Assembly (NCBI GenBank): GCA_947034885.2
Contig: OX344749.2
Coordinates: forward strand, 32,979,182 to 33,043,181
From: Thuidium tamariscinum
Taxonomy: Eukaryota > Streptophyta > Bryopsida > Hypnales > Thuidiaceae
DNA: 64,000 nt
Reading direction: 5' to 3'
Below, one piece after another: positions 25,059 to 38,433 of this stretch. Both the position numbers and the translations under genes were made by a program. Each line of letters starts with the position of its first letter. Position 1 is the stretch's first letter. Below the pieces are notes generated by a model that had not been told where the DNA came from, searched no databases, and saw only the letters and a program-made list of their open reading frames with translations.

Positions 25059-26731
25059 TCGTTCAGGTAGTGGTCTTGAGGACTTTTTTTCTTAGGGAGG
25101 GTAAGTCACCATATGACCATATACATCACATTGCATAATAAGGCAAAAGTTATGGAATGGTGAAGCTATGTATGTATTTGTATTTGTATTAATAAAATGC
25201 ATAATATATCAATTTCTATATATGTATGTGTTCATATCTATACATCATATATCATATCTATATCTATAAGATGTGGAATAAAAGATGGGATATGGAACAT
25301 GGAAGTACATGTAATTTTAGATGTACAATTGTTGCTCAAAATGTGATACCTTTATTTATATCAAAATGTGACACTCAAATCTACATTGTGGTAGTTAAAT
25401 ATATACATTCTAACTTCTTTTGTATGACAACCTATTATATAGCCAATTCTACATTGTCATAAAAAATTTGAGCAAGAATGTCCTTAGACATTCAATAATG
25501 TCACATTTGTATACAAACAAATATAACACTATAATGTAACAAACATATTGTATACCAATAGTTGTATTGCTTTAGGGGTTTGTTTCTTCAAAGTGCTACT
25601 ACTATATTGTGATTTTTCTCATGTAAAATGTAAGAGAAAGTATGTGGTACATAGTCAATTTGGTGTTGACACTTGTATATGACATTGGATTTTTAAAACT
25701 TCATTTTCTATTGCTTCCTTCACATGGCAATTGCATACAAATTCCACATTACAGCATCACTCTAATATGACTACTATGATGGGAGTAAAGGTAGTCATTA
25801 TAAGGGGGTTAGAGTGTACCCAATTAGAATAGGAAAAACTAGTTTCAATTTTTCGTACACCTACAATTTTTTTTGAGATTTCACTATTTTATACAATGTC
25901 CTAATAATGCCTACCATAAACTTAGGTTAGATTTCAATTGGCAATTTGTTGCCAAAATATTTTAATTTTAGAATTATAATAGTTTCAAAATTTTCTTTTC
26001 TTTTCTTGAATTTTGACACTTCTTTCTTCCTACTTTTTCATTGCTCTCACTTTTGAATTAATATTTTCCATTCATGTATAAATGTGTTAATTTTTTCTAA
26101 ATTTTTTCAAGAATAATTTTTGGATATTCAAAATTGGCAACAATGAAATTTTTTAGATTTTCAAAAGATAGTTCTACAATTAAATTTTTTTGGACATGTT
26201 CTAAATTTATTCTAATTATTTTAGAAACTAAGCTATACATATGGTATTAATAAAGGTGCTTCAAAATCCTCTTCCACTTGCCAATAAGATCTAGTAAAGA
26301 TAAATGATGTCTTGTAATAGTGAGTATGCTCAATTGCTATAAGTTTGTCAGTTGAAACTTTGGTAAAGCCCTATGAAATTGCAAAATTCTAATGCAAATT
26401 CTATGAGACTTTGTAAGAGTTGGGAGGATGTTTTGAAAGTACAAATGCAAAGAGAGGGAGTAGCTATCTACAAGAAATTGCTATTGAATTCATTGCATTA
26501 TTTGAATGTTCACATTCTCACTAAAGGTCTCTGCCAAAAATATGTTGGGAGTTTGACAAAGGTCCTGCTAAGTTCTTAATCTTCTACTTGCAAGAAGAAG
26601 AACAACTCTGTCCCGAAGGCCCTTGTGAATAAAGTCTGTTGGGGTTAGTTGTTGCCAAATTCACAGTGGGGAACAAATTCCTCGCTTTTCTTTGCTGGGC
26701 AATTGGATCAGAGCTTCAGGTCACTGAGCAC
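25059..26731. other. No gene seen
   Basis: Strongly AT-rich between two minus-strand genes. The left edge is the promoter of the methyltransferase gene. The right edge (from about 26580) probably holds the 3' UTR of the gene ending at 26732. Simple TATATC-type sequence lies near 25190-25270. Confidence 0.5.
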
Positions 26732-29700
26732 CTAAAGGGAAATGTACTTCACAACAGCGACACGAATCTCTTCCATGAACACGGCAGCTTGCTCCTACAG
26801 TCATAACAAAAGCTTTGACTTGAAGTTCAAGTGATCATTTAAGAGCTGATCACTTTTGCGGGGAAGCTAAACTCCTTGAAACAATTTGAAGTAAATTTAT
26901 GTAGAAAGACAAATGGAATTGGCATCTAACCCAAGTTGTTTCATATTTTTTGGACCTTCAGAGAATTAGTTATGAATTTTTGAAGTTGGAACGCAGTAGT
27001 TACTAAAAGGTACATTGAAGGAAGCAAAACGTACCCCTGTGTGATCAGTTTTAGAACATGGGTGCTTTTAGAGCATACTACCTTATACAAAGCTAGACTC
27101 ACCATGTGTTACAAATACAGCCTTGCAAGTAAATTTTGAAGCAGATGGAATGGAATTGGAGCAAATTTTGATTGTGTGTAAGAGCATTGTGGAACTACAA
27201 TTAGTGTCAAGAAAGCATTGCTAGTGGACATAAACTCAACCCTCTCTAATTGAAAATTCTCCGCAAATTGCACACTCAATCATGAGAATATACCTTGAGA
27301 ATCTCTCATGTTGTATAGAAATCTGATTGGGCAATTTCCGCAGTTCATTCAAGTTGTGAACACGTGTTCAAGTGGATTTAGAAGTCCACTTGTACCGCAA
27401 TGCAGTGCAGTTACAGAAGACTTGAGAGTTTAAATTGAGTTTCATGGTCGCTCAAACAGAATGGAATCGAATGACAGAGAAATTGTGAAAGAGACCATAC
27501 CTCATTTGCTTTTAAGGCTGCGTTAATGTTCTCGTCTAAAAGGGCCAAAAGGGGTCGGTCAATGTCGTTATTAGCTGCCATCTCTAGCAACTGCCAGGAA
27601 GTGTGAACCACACAAAGCCCAAGGGATGTGAGAAAACATTCTTCGAGAATAAGGAAACCGAACCAACTATTTTTCTTGTGATGCAGCTTATTCTCAAAAC
27701 TAGGAAGAACGATAGGAGCTGTGTTTTAATGGAAACTGACCTAAATTGTTAAATCCAAGCTAAAGATGGGGAGACATTATTTTAGAAGCACCTAGAGATG
27801 GGGAGGTGAAATTCATAAGCGCCTGTTGAAAAAGGATTAGGATTAGTTAATTTTCAGATAGATTTTAGTTAAAGAACACGCTGATTTATCCAATTAGTGA
27901 GTAAAATTAGTGTCACTAAAAATTATTCTTTGTACAATACAGTAACATTTCAACCTGCACTGATTAAAATAGTGTCACTTCGGTAAATTAGTGTCACCCG
28001 TCTTAACACGTACATTCTGCTCTGCTTTTAACACATTTTAATTTCTGCAGATATAAAAATAAGTGGGGAACATTGGCTACTGTGTCATAAACACCAGACC
28101 AAACGCTGGGTAGAAGAAAGATAAAGGCTCAAGAGTACGCCCAACTGTTGAACTTACTGTTTTGTTCTTGTTCCTGGAGCAGAAAATGCGTAACAACCTC
28201 TCCTTGGCGTCCGGAAGATCGGCAGTCAACTTGTCATAGGCTTCTGCAACAACCATGCAACCATAAGTCAAGAGAAAATTCAAAAAAAACATTGCCTGGG
28301 TAAAACCATTGCATCCTGTCCCTCGTTATGTTTCTTCTTGCATTGTGTAAAGATGTGGAGATATAAGCATTGCAAAGTACCAATGCCTTCTCGCAAAACC
28401 TTCTCCAGGACCTCTAGCTCTGCCATCATGTCTTCCACCTGAACCATCGCAAGAAGTCACCGTCTGAATCATGACAAATCAAGTTATCTACTTCACTATT
28501 ATGTACCAGACCTTCATTTTCATTATCATGGATTCTACATCAAAGAGAATAAGCTTAGTGGCAAAGAGCTTGAACAAATTTAGAACGGCGGGGCTTCCTA
28601 GCTCGCAGCTAAAAGAAAATTCTGACCGAGTCTCATTGAGAAAGGTGATGTGCATACCGCTGTCTCGTTTTCAGCCAATCTCAGGCTGCCAAGCTCAGAC
28701 TCCAGGAACGCAAAAAAATCTTTTGTCAACCTTGCATTTATCCATCAACTTCGTCATTTGAAGTCACAAGAATTCAGGCACAAGCCGATCATCAACATAA
28801 AGTAACTGGCGAGTTTATAGCGTCTCGTTTCTGCAACAGAGAGTCCGAAAGTGTTCTACAAGTGTGCCCATCGTATAGCTTATTTGACAAGATATGACTT
28901 GGATTCAATCAAGAAAGGGGTGATACTATTCTGGGAGCTGTCGGAGTGACATCACGGACTTCCTTCTCCCAAATATATTCATGAATTCAAGATGTAAGAG
29001 CATGTGTGTCAAAGAAAGAAGATGTTAGAAGATTGGATCATCCTGAATTCCCTAGTTCTTCCTTGAATTAACTTAGCAGATGGCCTTCTTCCAAGTTATT
29101 ATGAGAATCTTTCAAGAATACAGATGAGTCTAAGCGAGATAATACAAAAAAGGTACAGAAAAGATCCCTAATCCTGCAAGCAAGCCAGGTTCACTCAATC
29201 ACATTCACCTTGCGACATCTAAAACATGCACAATACAAACAAAAAGCTTGCTCCTCACAGGGGTGCTTCTCTCAGACAGACTCCTGTGGAGAGCAGTGGT
29301 TTTCATGAAAAGTCAAGGTTAGACGTACCGAGGGCGACACCGTGCAATCTCAAATTCCATCTCTTGTTCTTCGGTGGTCAAAAAAAATTCTAGCAAATCC
29401 CTGTGCGTGTCGGGCACCACTCGTGCCTGCAATTGTTTGGACAATGTGGAGAACACAGAGCGCCTTAGGATTATGCAAACATACCCAGCATCGACAGGCT
29501 AGTCAACACTTGGAGAGTGCACCGAGTGTGCAACAAACATTCATAACAACAAAGAAATCCTTCTTTCTTAGTTTTACTTTGATCTAACATGAATAAGTGC
29601 ATTTGGTGACATATTAAACCCTATCAATTCAAATGTTGAAAGTATACAACAAGGGGTTGAAAGGTCAGAAGTTGAGAATGAGTTCATGCAGCATATAAAG

Positions 29701-30224
29701 TTGTTTAGAAACAAAGAGAAATTTGCCTAAGCAAACTTGTTTTGGCTTTGTGGCACGCAAGTCTGACCTCTATGTTTACATTACCTCTCGAGACTGCCAG
29801 CGAGCTTCCTTCTCCGCCTGCAACTGTCTCTCCACCTTTCCTTCATATTCCGCATCTTTTGCAATTTTGTCATCGTTACCGCTTCCAGTGATGTGAGGAG
29901 GTTCCCGTTTCCCTTCAGAACCCTGCACTCACAGTTAAACCTTCCTTCGCTAAGGTTTCCAAAACTTCTGTCAAAACATCGCAGATAGCTACGATCGTCA
30001 CTGAGCAATGGACTGAAAGATTTGCAATGATCGGTCGCTGAAAGCTGAATTTGATTCTGAAAACTTACCCTCCCAATACCTCTTACAGGGTCTCGGTGAT
30101 GAGGCATCACGCGCCATGCTCTCCATTGCAGTAGGCGCACAACTTTCTCTGTCCGAAAGGAGGTACGCACAACTGGCTGCGTGAAGGTCGAAGACAACGC
30201 AATGGCTGCGCTGATGCGAGACAT
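26732..30224 (-). CDS. Conserved-looking 253-residue protein, probably organelle-targeted; function unknown
   Basis: Eight exons: 30224-30069, 29922-29785, 29426-29329, 28730-28658, 28438-28381, 28243-28158, 27590-27501, 26794-26732. All splice phases agree and give 253 residues ending VAVVKYISL. Residues 1-52 are rich in Ser, Arg and Ala with almost no acidic residues, as in a plastid or mitochondrial transit peptide. Residues 53-98 are charged and helical (EGKVERQLQAEKEARWQ). The rest is all-helical-looking, with LTKDFFAFLESEL, MMAELEVLEKVL, DAKERLL and a C-terminal block NDIDRPLLALLDENINAA. There are no transmembrane segments or catalytic motifs. The regular gene structure and clean frame argue for a real gene. 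I do not recognise the family. The acceptor of exon 4 (TGCAAG) is weak but is supported by phase. The gene is divergently arranged with the Nudix gene. Confidence 0.85.
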
Positions 30225-30961
30225 AGTGAGAGCTCTGCTTCGATTCGATCACCACTTACTTCCTCTTGGCAGCTTCTAAACTTTGGCTCCTATATTCAAC
30301 TCGCACTGTGGAACACCAGTTGAATTTCAATTTCTACTTGACTGATAGCGACTACAAGTAGCTAAAGGCCTCCTCGACACTGCATGTTTCTTCGAATTCG
30401 GAAAAACACAATGATGCCTGCAATCTGCATAGAACCGTAAACCCTAAACCCCTACGACCCTCATCCTTATAACTGTTATGAAGAAGAGCTTGGAGAAATC
30501 CTCTCCTGCGATCATATCCTTTTGCATATCTATCGAGGGTGTCAAGCTTCAAAGTCTCTCTCGCAGGCCAGATTTAGGGTTTCGTACCACTTTTCATACA
30601 GTTTTTTAGACTTGGTCGTGAGATTTTTGGATTAGAAATTTGGCAACCAAGCACTTCACCTCAGAATTACCTACACCTGCGGATGCTGAAAGATCATCAA
30701 GGAATTGCAATCAAACATGTCAACCATGCCAATGTGGCTCTAATGTGGCAACAAGCGACCTAGTTTGCGATATAGGCGTTTCCGCATCCACACTAAATCC
30801 GGAATTCTGAAGGGTTGCTTTGAAGGCGATAAGGTGTGTGACCTTTAGAATTCAAACCATCATACTCAGTTGAATGTTCTCCTCCATACCCACTTTCCTT
30901 TACCCTAAACCCTAAACCACAGGAGTGATTCGCAAGGAGGCTCTTCTTCGCTAAGCTTACA
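30225..30961. promoter_or_regulatory. Shared divergent promoter region with telo-boxes
   Basis: A 737-bp interval between the two start codons. It contains AACCCTAAACCCC at about 30437-30450 on the side of the minus-strand gene, and ACCCTAAACCCTAAACC at about 30902-30918, 44 bp before the Nudix ATG. I see no other element that I can name with confidence. Confidence 0.55.
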
Positions 30962-33900
30962 ATGCCTGATCCCGCCATCGAAAGTCTCGCTCCTTACTGG
31001 GAGACAGTGATTCACAACTGCAATGTTGGCCGGGTAACTCAACATCTTCCCTCACTCAAGCAAGCATTGGCACTCTGTATTTGAATTTGATCGTCACTGT
31101 CACGTCTCTTTGATTTTGCTACCAAGTACGCATTGTCGTGATTTTGAGAAATTCTTTACATTCTTGAGGACCGAGTTGCCACAACACCCTTGGAAGAGAA
31201 ATCTACTGTAGATTCTTTTGTTGAGTTTGCTTCAAGAGGAAGGTACTGAAAGCTACAAGGAAACGATTATGCTTTCTGTAGTGAATGCTCAACCCTTTTT
31301 TATGCATGTTTTTTTGTTGGTTGCCATCTAAAACTGGAGAAGGGTGAGTTTTCACACAGCCTAAGATTTATGTTAAGAATTTTAATTGGTGGTAAGTGTC
31401 ACAATGTGCTGCTTATAGAGACTATTCACAATTCATGCATGTTCGTTGTCCTTGTTCTGGTAGATTTTTTTCTCTGCATATTATCTGAGAGTTGCCGAAT
31501 CGTCGCAACAGGAATAGTTATATGAAAATGAGAAGCTTAGAACTGGCATTGCAGGAACAAAAAAAGGTTTTCACTCCCTTCAAGCTAGAGGGTGAGATTC
31601 TCGGCTACATCCATCCAAGGTACAAAATATGATTTACTTGCATATGGTATATGCTTTCTGGTAGAGCTCTCTTGCTGTCTTGCTATGAATAACTTAGTAA
31701 AGAGTCAATAGGAGCTCTCTGGGTGTAGAAGAATGCTTAATAAAATTAAAAATTAGAAAGTCATGCAATCTTGGGCCAGTTATGTCAAAGCATGATGTTG
31801 ATTCCAGTTCTCAAAGTAGAAGGTACTTGGTCACAAGAGCTAAACAACGTTATGCAGGTTTAGAATAGGTACTTTTCTCCGAAGATCTCATTGTGAAACA
31901 AAAGTATGTTGTGAAAAGGCCGCAAAGTCTTTCTCTTCGGGTGCTGTTTTGAATCTAAGAACAAGCTCTGGTTTCCAAGATCAGTGTTCACCGCCTTCAT
32001 ATTCGTTAAAATGGCAGATTTTCAAGAGATTAGCTTTTTCCGAGAGTCCGATTTGAAATCTCAGATGTTTCCATTGTCTTCATTTCAGATGTTTCCATTG
32101 TCTCCATTTTAGATGTTTCCATTTAAGAGCTTTGTGCACTTTAATGTCTCCATTTTGGTGGTCTGAAACTTACGAATTCAACTAGACATGACCATGTTCC
32201 CACCACGTATGCAGGTTTTGGGAACACCTGAAAACCTTTACGAAAGTCTTCTTCGTCGATTCAGGGGATTTAAGGACAGGCACGGAGAATGGTTGGATCA
32301 CCCTGCATCCCACCTGCAACTCCACAGGCGAACGCACCAGACAGATAGACTTACTCTTACGCCTTCTTGAGGGAGAAAAGATTATCACTGACTGGCGCAA
32401 TGAGGTTGCCTACACTACATTTTACAAATTCACTGTCATTTACTCATCTAGTTGGATACTTAATTAAACTAGTTTTTCAGAATTTTTTTTCATTCACAGC
32501 CTTGCAGGACTCGGAGAATATGGGTAATTTTGGTTAAAAGGAGTTCTAATTAGATTATGTGAATGGTGTGAAGTTCGCTTCATTATTGAATAGCGTCATT
32601 GTTGAATTACCGTTGAGGAAATTAACGACACTACTGAGTAATGAAGTGGTTTACATGGAAAGGGCACTGTTGAGAAGAATGGAAATGGCATCTTACTAAG
32701 GAGACCATATCAAATCTAATTCTCTTCTAATTGAGATCACTGTGGTAATAAGCAGTGTAGATCATCTTTTAAGTTTTGCTTTGACAAATGATTTGAACCC
32801 TCTCTGACGGTCTACCAGGCTGCAGCTATGCCCAATTGTGACGAGGTTTGATGGGCATCGTTATTTCTCCTTGGAGCGAGCAGCCCTGCCCTTCTTTGGA
32901 GTGAAGGTAAGAGCTTGTTTTTGTCGTCTGTTTTAGCTATTATGACTACCATCCTTTGTATACAATTCCTAGGTATTGGCTACTACTTACTCCCTCCATC
33001 CCGAAATGATTGTCCATAGTTTTGTTGGTATTTTTTTAAGCCAATTTCGTTGACCATATTGTGAAAAGCATAATTAAGAAAGGTTCCAAATTTTATATCA
33101 CTAGAATCAATGAAGAACAGTGCACATGTTAATTGCAACTCAAATAAATTAGCCACAACCATATCACCACAACCTTATAAATACATAACATTCGAAGTGA
33201 ACAATCATTTTGCGATGGAGGTAGTATTAGTTACTGGATGCAAGGCTGGCTTAGAATCTACAATCTTAAAGAGGCACTAAGGGAGCACTTATTTTTGCTA
33301 ATTATCCACATAGTTTAGTTACTACATTCCCTAGAAAACTTTTTCATAAGCCGCTCTTCTTAAGACCAGAGTATTCTACTTGGATGTGAATGATAATTGT
33401 GCAACCTGAAACTAGCTGTAATTTTGAATTAATTCGATTTCCCTGTGACAGTGCTACTGCTTACACTTGAATGGATTTGTTCGAAAGAATGGAAAGGACT
33501 TCCTGTGGATTTCAAAACGGAGTAAGAAGAAGAAGTCATTTGCCGGGATCATGGACAATATGGTCGCTGCTTGCCAGGTTTGTGGATACCTGATCATGAG
33601 AGTCTTTCATTAGAATCGATCTTTGATGCGATGGACTGATATTCGACATGAAAGGAATTTGGTAGAGGATACTAAATTATTAGCCAGTTGGTCTTGTCTC
33701 CAACACTGACTCTTGTTACTAAGCAACAACTCATCTCTTGCAATAGACTTATGTGGCCCTCAATTAGCAAGTACGCATGACTTGTTTAACTGCCTATGGC
33801 CATAGATTTTAAAATGGAAATGGGGTCGTCTACTATTACGAATAGTGGTCTACAACGTCCCACATTGAAACTGCAAAAGAATTATAATACATAGTGAAAT

Positions 33901-35639
33901 AATAATTTGAACTCAACAAATTTTGCTCTCACTCGTAGCGATCTCCCCATGAGGCTCTCCTACATATTTTTAAGTGCTTAACGTGACGCAAATGGTGTCC
34001 TCTAAATATGACGTCACGTATTGAATGGCTGCCACGTATGGTATGTGGGTCATTTGACAAGTGAGCGAGTTCAGCCTGCAGGAGGGAACTGCAAGGAGAA
34101 TCTAATCAAGAAAGCTTATGAGAAAGCCAATATACCTGCTCACATTTCTGAGAAGTAAGTTTTGGTTCATTTTCTGTACTAACATGCAACAACTCGTTCT
34201 CAATACACAACTCCATTTTTGTAGATATCACCTTTTCAATTCGTTTTCTGCTTTCCCGTTTCAACCTTGGAACACATCATATCTGTCCCATCAGATGTAA
34301 ACACAAATTTGGCAGATGTAGGCGTTTGATTTTTGAGAGATCACTAGTGAAGAGTGAGATCAAATTTATCATTTTATGAATGGATTTCTTGCGTAGTATC
34401 AAAGTGGACGGTTGTATGACCTCTATTCATTTGAAGGGATAGTCGATATCCCCATTTTCATTCAATAATCAGTGGGTCATAGAGATTAACGTAGTACCGA
34501 ACTTGCAAATTGAAGGCCAACCAAGTACATGAAATAGATGTTTTGGTGCGCGTAACCAGGTTCAGTATAGGAGATAGGAAAGTTCCTAACATATGTAGTT
34601 AGCATCCTCTTTAGTCCTCTTTCAAAAAATGTATCATGTGCCTTCATCGAACATTTTACTTTATTGAAAGTTTGGAATTTGCAGGGCTATATCTTGCGGC
34701 CATGTGAGCTATGAGCAGTGTAACGGCGTGAAGATGAAGAGGGATGTGATATATTGCTACGACTTGGAGCTCCCACCTGATTTCCTTCCCTTTAGCAATG
34801 GTATGTACATCCTTAACCATTACCGTCATATTCGATAAAATGGAGAAATTACCGCCAAATCTCAGAATTTGCTACTTTCGTCAGTTGCCCATTTGGAGCC
34901 TCAGATCTATTTCCTAGTTTTAGAACTCTAATATGCACTTGAATGTAACAATTTTGAACACACCATTTAATCAGTATATGAACCATCAGTAGGTTAACCC
35001 TTAATTGTCAGTTAACTTTCTGAAAATACCCTGAAAAATTAGCGCCGAGAGACTGGCTGTGATGTTCAAGGATTAATCAGCAGGTTTTCACTCACGTACT
35101 CAGTCTGCTTAATCGATTCCTCAAGAATTCAGTTTTCTTGGCATCACACCTTGAAACTGCATTGGTTTTTTTTTATGTAACTCTGATATGTATTGCCAGA
35201 TGGAGATATCGAGAATTTCCAATTGGTGTCCCTTGCGGATGTTGCAAAGATGGTTTGCACACCTGGTCAATACAAGCTCAACTCCTCTTTAGTTGTCGTG
35301 GACTTCCTGTTCAGACATGGGTATGTCTTTCTGCATTAAAGTAAGGAGTTTTGTATTCTTTGATAATTGTGATAAGAAACTATGCAATTGTCATATTTTT
35401 TAATTGGCTAAATCGAGATCCTCATATCCATACCAGTCCTGGGATTAAGAGCTCCATGCACTTAAGTTAGTAGCCTTAATACATGTCATCAAACAAATAT
35501 CAATGACCGTTTCTTACTAATTATTGAAACAACTTCATTTTATTAATCAATTCACGGTCTCCATTGCAGACATATCAACCCTATGCAAACAGGGTACATT
35601 CATCTGCATGAAAGCCTGCGGAGCGGGGATAACCACTAA
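30962..35639 (+). CDS. DUF4743-Nudix protein, Nudix hydrolase 20/24-like, degenerate Nudix box
   Basis: Nine exons: 30962-31033, 31555-31619, 32215-32404, 32826-32906, 33452-33577, 34075-34154, 34685-34800, 35200-35320, 35570-35639. Phases all agree, giving 306 residues. Residues 1-135 form the N-terminal DUF4743-type half (LAPYWETVIHNCN; FSLERAALPFFGVK). The Nudix half follows (FLWISKRSKKKKSFAGIMDN). Plant relatives (NUDT20/24) act on diphosphates, including oxidised thiamine diphosphate. The Nudix box at about 176-198 is eroded: where the family has GG it has A176-C177, and where it has REUXEEXG it has K190, K191, A192, Y193, E194, K195, A196, N197. Only one of the metal-binding glutamates (E194) remains. 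No transit peptide is apparent and the length matches the mature enzyme. The frame is intact, so this is not an ordinary pseudogene, but hydrolase activity is doubtful. Intron 4 carries a MITE. Confidence 0.93.
32061..32124. repeat. Short tandem repeat, about 21-24 bp, 3 copies
   Basis: Three units of AGATGTTTCCATTGTCTCCA or a close variant in intron 2 of the Nudix gene. Confidence 0.7.
32990..33224. mobile_element. Stowaway-like MITE in intron 4 of the Nudix gene
   Basis: Starts CTCCCTCCATCCCGAAATG and ends with a diverged inverse, CATTTTGCGATGGAGGTAG, flanked by TA. About 235 bp, within intron 32907-33451. Confidence 0.8.
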
Positions 35640-36130
35640 ACCACATGTGCAGCAATGCTCAACCGGGGACTTACAGGCAGAAGGACTCGTGCAAAATGAC
35701 ATTTCTATCAGAAAATGTGAGAATAAATTTCAGTGGTAGACAAGTAAGAAGTCACAACATTACAATTGAAAAACTAATTTTCGGACTATACATGATTTTT
35801 TTTTAAATTCATAGAAGGGTGTTGCCTTGTGCATCCCATTTCAACCCATAGAGTATAGACATGCCTCTCATTGTCAAAAAAATAGTTGTTCCATATTATA
35901 TGGCTTCCATCAACTCATGCCCAACTTAACACATATACAATTTAGTGCGTAAAGACCTCAATACCAACTACTAAATTATATAGCCAAAATGAATTGATTT
36001 GCATTGATTTGAGGCTAACTTAGAATGAATTAATGAGAGTGTAATTAAGGCATAGATTTTGTTCATTCCAAAGGCATGTTATTCTCATTTTGTGCAATCA
36101 ACTCCTGAAAGTAAGCAATAAATTCCTTCA
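35640..36130. other. 3' flank of the Nudix gene; no other gene seen
   Basis: AT-rich; the first part is presumably 3' UTR. Nothing else recognised. Confidence 0.5.
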
Positions 36131-36863
36131 GGGTCATTGCAAGAAAGACCGACCGATTTATGTAGCGTTTTCCACAGTACTGCTGAAATTTTCGAGAGTA
36201 CTGTATAATTAGAAAAACAATTTTTTAAAAATGTAAAAAATATGTTTTAAGTATATACCTCTAAGAAGAAGGTACCCTAGGAAGGAAAAGTGTAGGAAAA
36301 TTTTTTAAGTAGGAGAACTAGAAAAGTGCAAATTTTCATGAAAATAGCTACTTTGACATTTTAATTTGTAAAAAATAGGAAAAAGAATTAAAAAAAAAAC
36401 TAAAAATTGGCAATTGGGGGGAACTTTATGATGAAGAGATTTCACCAAAAGAATGATCTCAAAACCATCTCAAATGTTCAAAAGTAAGCGTGCAAGGGAG
36501 GCCTGTTTGCGCATATGTACAAGGAAGAGAATAATGATTTTCAAGATTTCCTTTGGTAGAAACATGCCTACCTAGTATGGGAATAGGCCACAAAAATTTT
36601 AGCTTTAGATCATTAATTTTGGATGCTCCCCAGTACTAAAAACCCCTAAACTGCAAAGTGTGACAAATTAGCTTAATTGAAATTTAATTATAAAATGATT
36701 TTTGAAAATTTCTGAAAAATAAGGAATTTGATTGTTGTCATGTCAGAAATCTTTAGTCAAAATTTCAAGTTAATATGGTTCATACTTTAAAAGTTATAAT
36801 CAATAACAACTCCATCATTCAAAGTGTGACGCAAAATAGTACCGGTCTTTCTTGCAATCACCC
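36131..36863. mobile_element. MITE family A, copy 1
   Basis: Starts GGGTCATTGCAAGAAAGACC and ends TTTCTTGCAATCACCC. It is flanked by TTCA on both sides, a likely 4-bp target duplication. The interior matches the copies at 39028, 45307 and, more weakly, 46826 (for example AGAAGAAGGTACCCTA, AGTAGGAGAACTAGAAAAGTG). Non-coding. Confidence 0.82.
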
Positions 36864-37935
36864 TTCACTTATATGTTTTGTTTTCTAATGCAAACAACTT
36901 GGAATGGGGGATGTTTAGAGTGGGCATTTGGATTCAAATGTGGGTAGTTTACATTAATTACAAGTTTCTTGGCATTCATAAGCATCACTTTTGATTAGAA
37001 ATATTAAATTAATTTTAATGGGTTGAAGGGCCTATCAATCTTGTATTGCATCTCAATTTCTTTGGAGAGTAATATAATATGTATTCAAAATTTTCTAAAA
37101 CAAGCTTATTTTGTTTTCTACTTTCCTAATGTAACTTGAATAGATTTTTTTCTTACAACAAAGGATAGTATTTTGTACTATTTTACATGATTTATAAGTT
37201 TATTTATTGCTCTAATGTTATTGCATTGTACTAATTGTCACAAAAAATAAAATTTTATAGTGCCACTAATTGGTCTTCACTAATAGAATATTTAAATATA
37301 ATATTCTTCACAAAAAATTGCTTAGGATTTAGAAGGTTATATTCCCATATACATGTAGTTGCTCAAAAAAATTTATGAATAAAGTTGCATAGAAAACAAA
37401 GTCCTATTACATTATTTGCAACTACATAAATTTTGATGTACATTCCATCTTGAAGCCTTTATAATGTATTGGAGTCTTTATATAGAATGACAAAGATTGT
37501 ACAAATAAAAAAACATCAGTTTCATTGTCTCAATACAACCTCTATCATTTGATTTGAGTTCTAACATTCATATCAAACAAGGTCATTTTCATTGTATATT
37601 TATAATTTTCATAGTTTTCATATATACTATTTCTAATAAAATAATAAGTCATTTATCAATTTTAAAAGTTACATTTCACTACTATAGCTATATCATTAAA
37701 ACAAATGATAAATTTCAAAACGATACCTACCTACAAACCAAAACTCCCCATAATGGAATGATTCAAAGCTTTTGATGCATATATAAATTGAAAGAATCAA
37801 TTTCAATTTTTTTTTCCTTAAATTTACAATTTTTAAAGAAGTTTTTTGAGCTAATTGGGCTATCCAATTGTCAAATGAGAATTACTATACACATGATGCA
37901 ATAACTTTTTAACCATTTAGTCAAAAGTTATGAAA
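36864..37935. repeat. AT-rich DNA with a diverged copy of the 14.3-kb palindrome family
   Basis: From about 37730 to 37935 the sequence follows the right arm of the 14284-14938 palindrome (CATGATGCAATAACTTTTTA then ACCATTTAGTCAAAAGTTAT). The remainder to 36864 shows no gene. Confidence 0.5.
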
Positions 37936-38222
37936 CATAAGAGGATTTTTGGGCCTCCAAGAGATTGTTTTAGGGATGTTCCTTGAAACTATTTGCCATT
38001 GTTGTAGACTAGCTTGTGTTGGCCTGGATTTTTGAATTTAAAAAAAAAATTGAGAATGTATTGAAAAGAAAAAAATGGTTTTAAGAAATAAATTAATAAT
38101 CAATTAGTGGCAGTCGCCTGACCACATCAGCCTAATGATGTTGCAAAGTTCCCACAGTTCCTACAATGTTCCCAATGTTTGAAAACTTGTAGTCTTCTAA
38201 AACAGCCAAAAATCTTCTTATG
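37936..38222. mobile_element. MITE family B, copy 2
   Basis: Starts CATAAGAGGATTTTTGGGCC and ends AAATCTTCTTATG. The interior holds GTGGCAGTCGCCTGACCACAT and TTCCCACAGTTCC, as in copy 3. It abuts the palindrome-family fragment, suggesting insertion next to or into it. Confidence 0.8.
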
Positions 38223-38433
38223 ATTGTTGGCCCTTAAATCTACTTTTTGGGCCAATATTGTAATAAAATTTCAAAGAAAAAAAATTCCACTCATAATGGG
38301 CTCATAATGAGTTGTTCAAAAAACTTTGACTCTTCATAACTTGTGCATACATTATCCAAATTTTGCATACATTGGTGCGTTGAAACTTCCTTTCACTTGT
38401 CAACAAGAAAATATTCGAATTTGACCATTCTAA

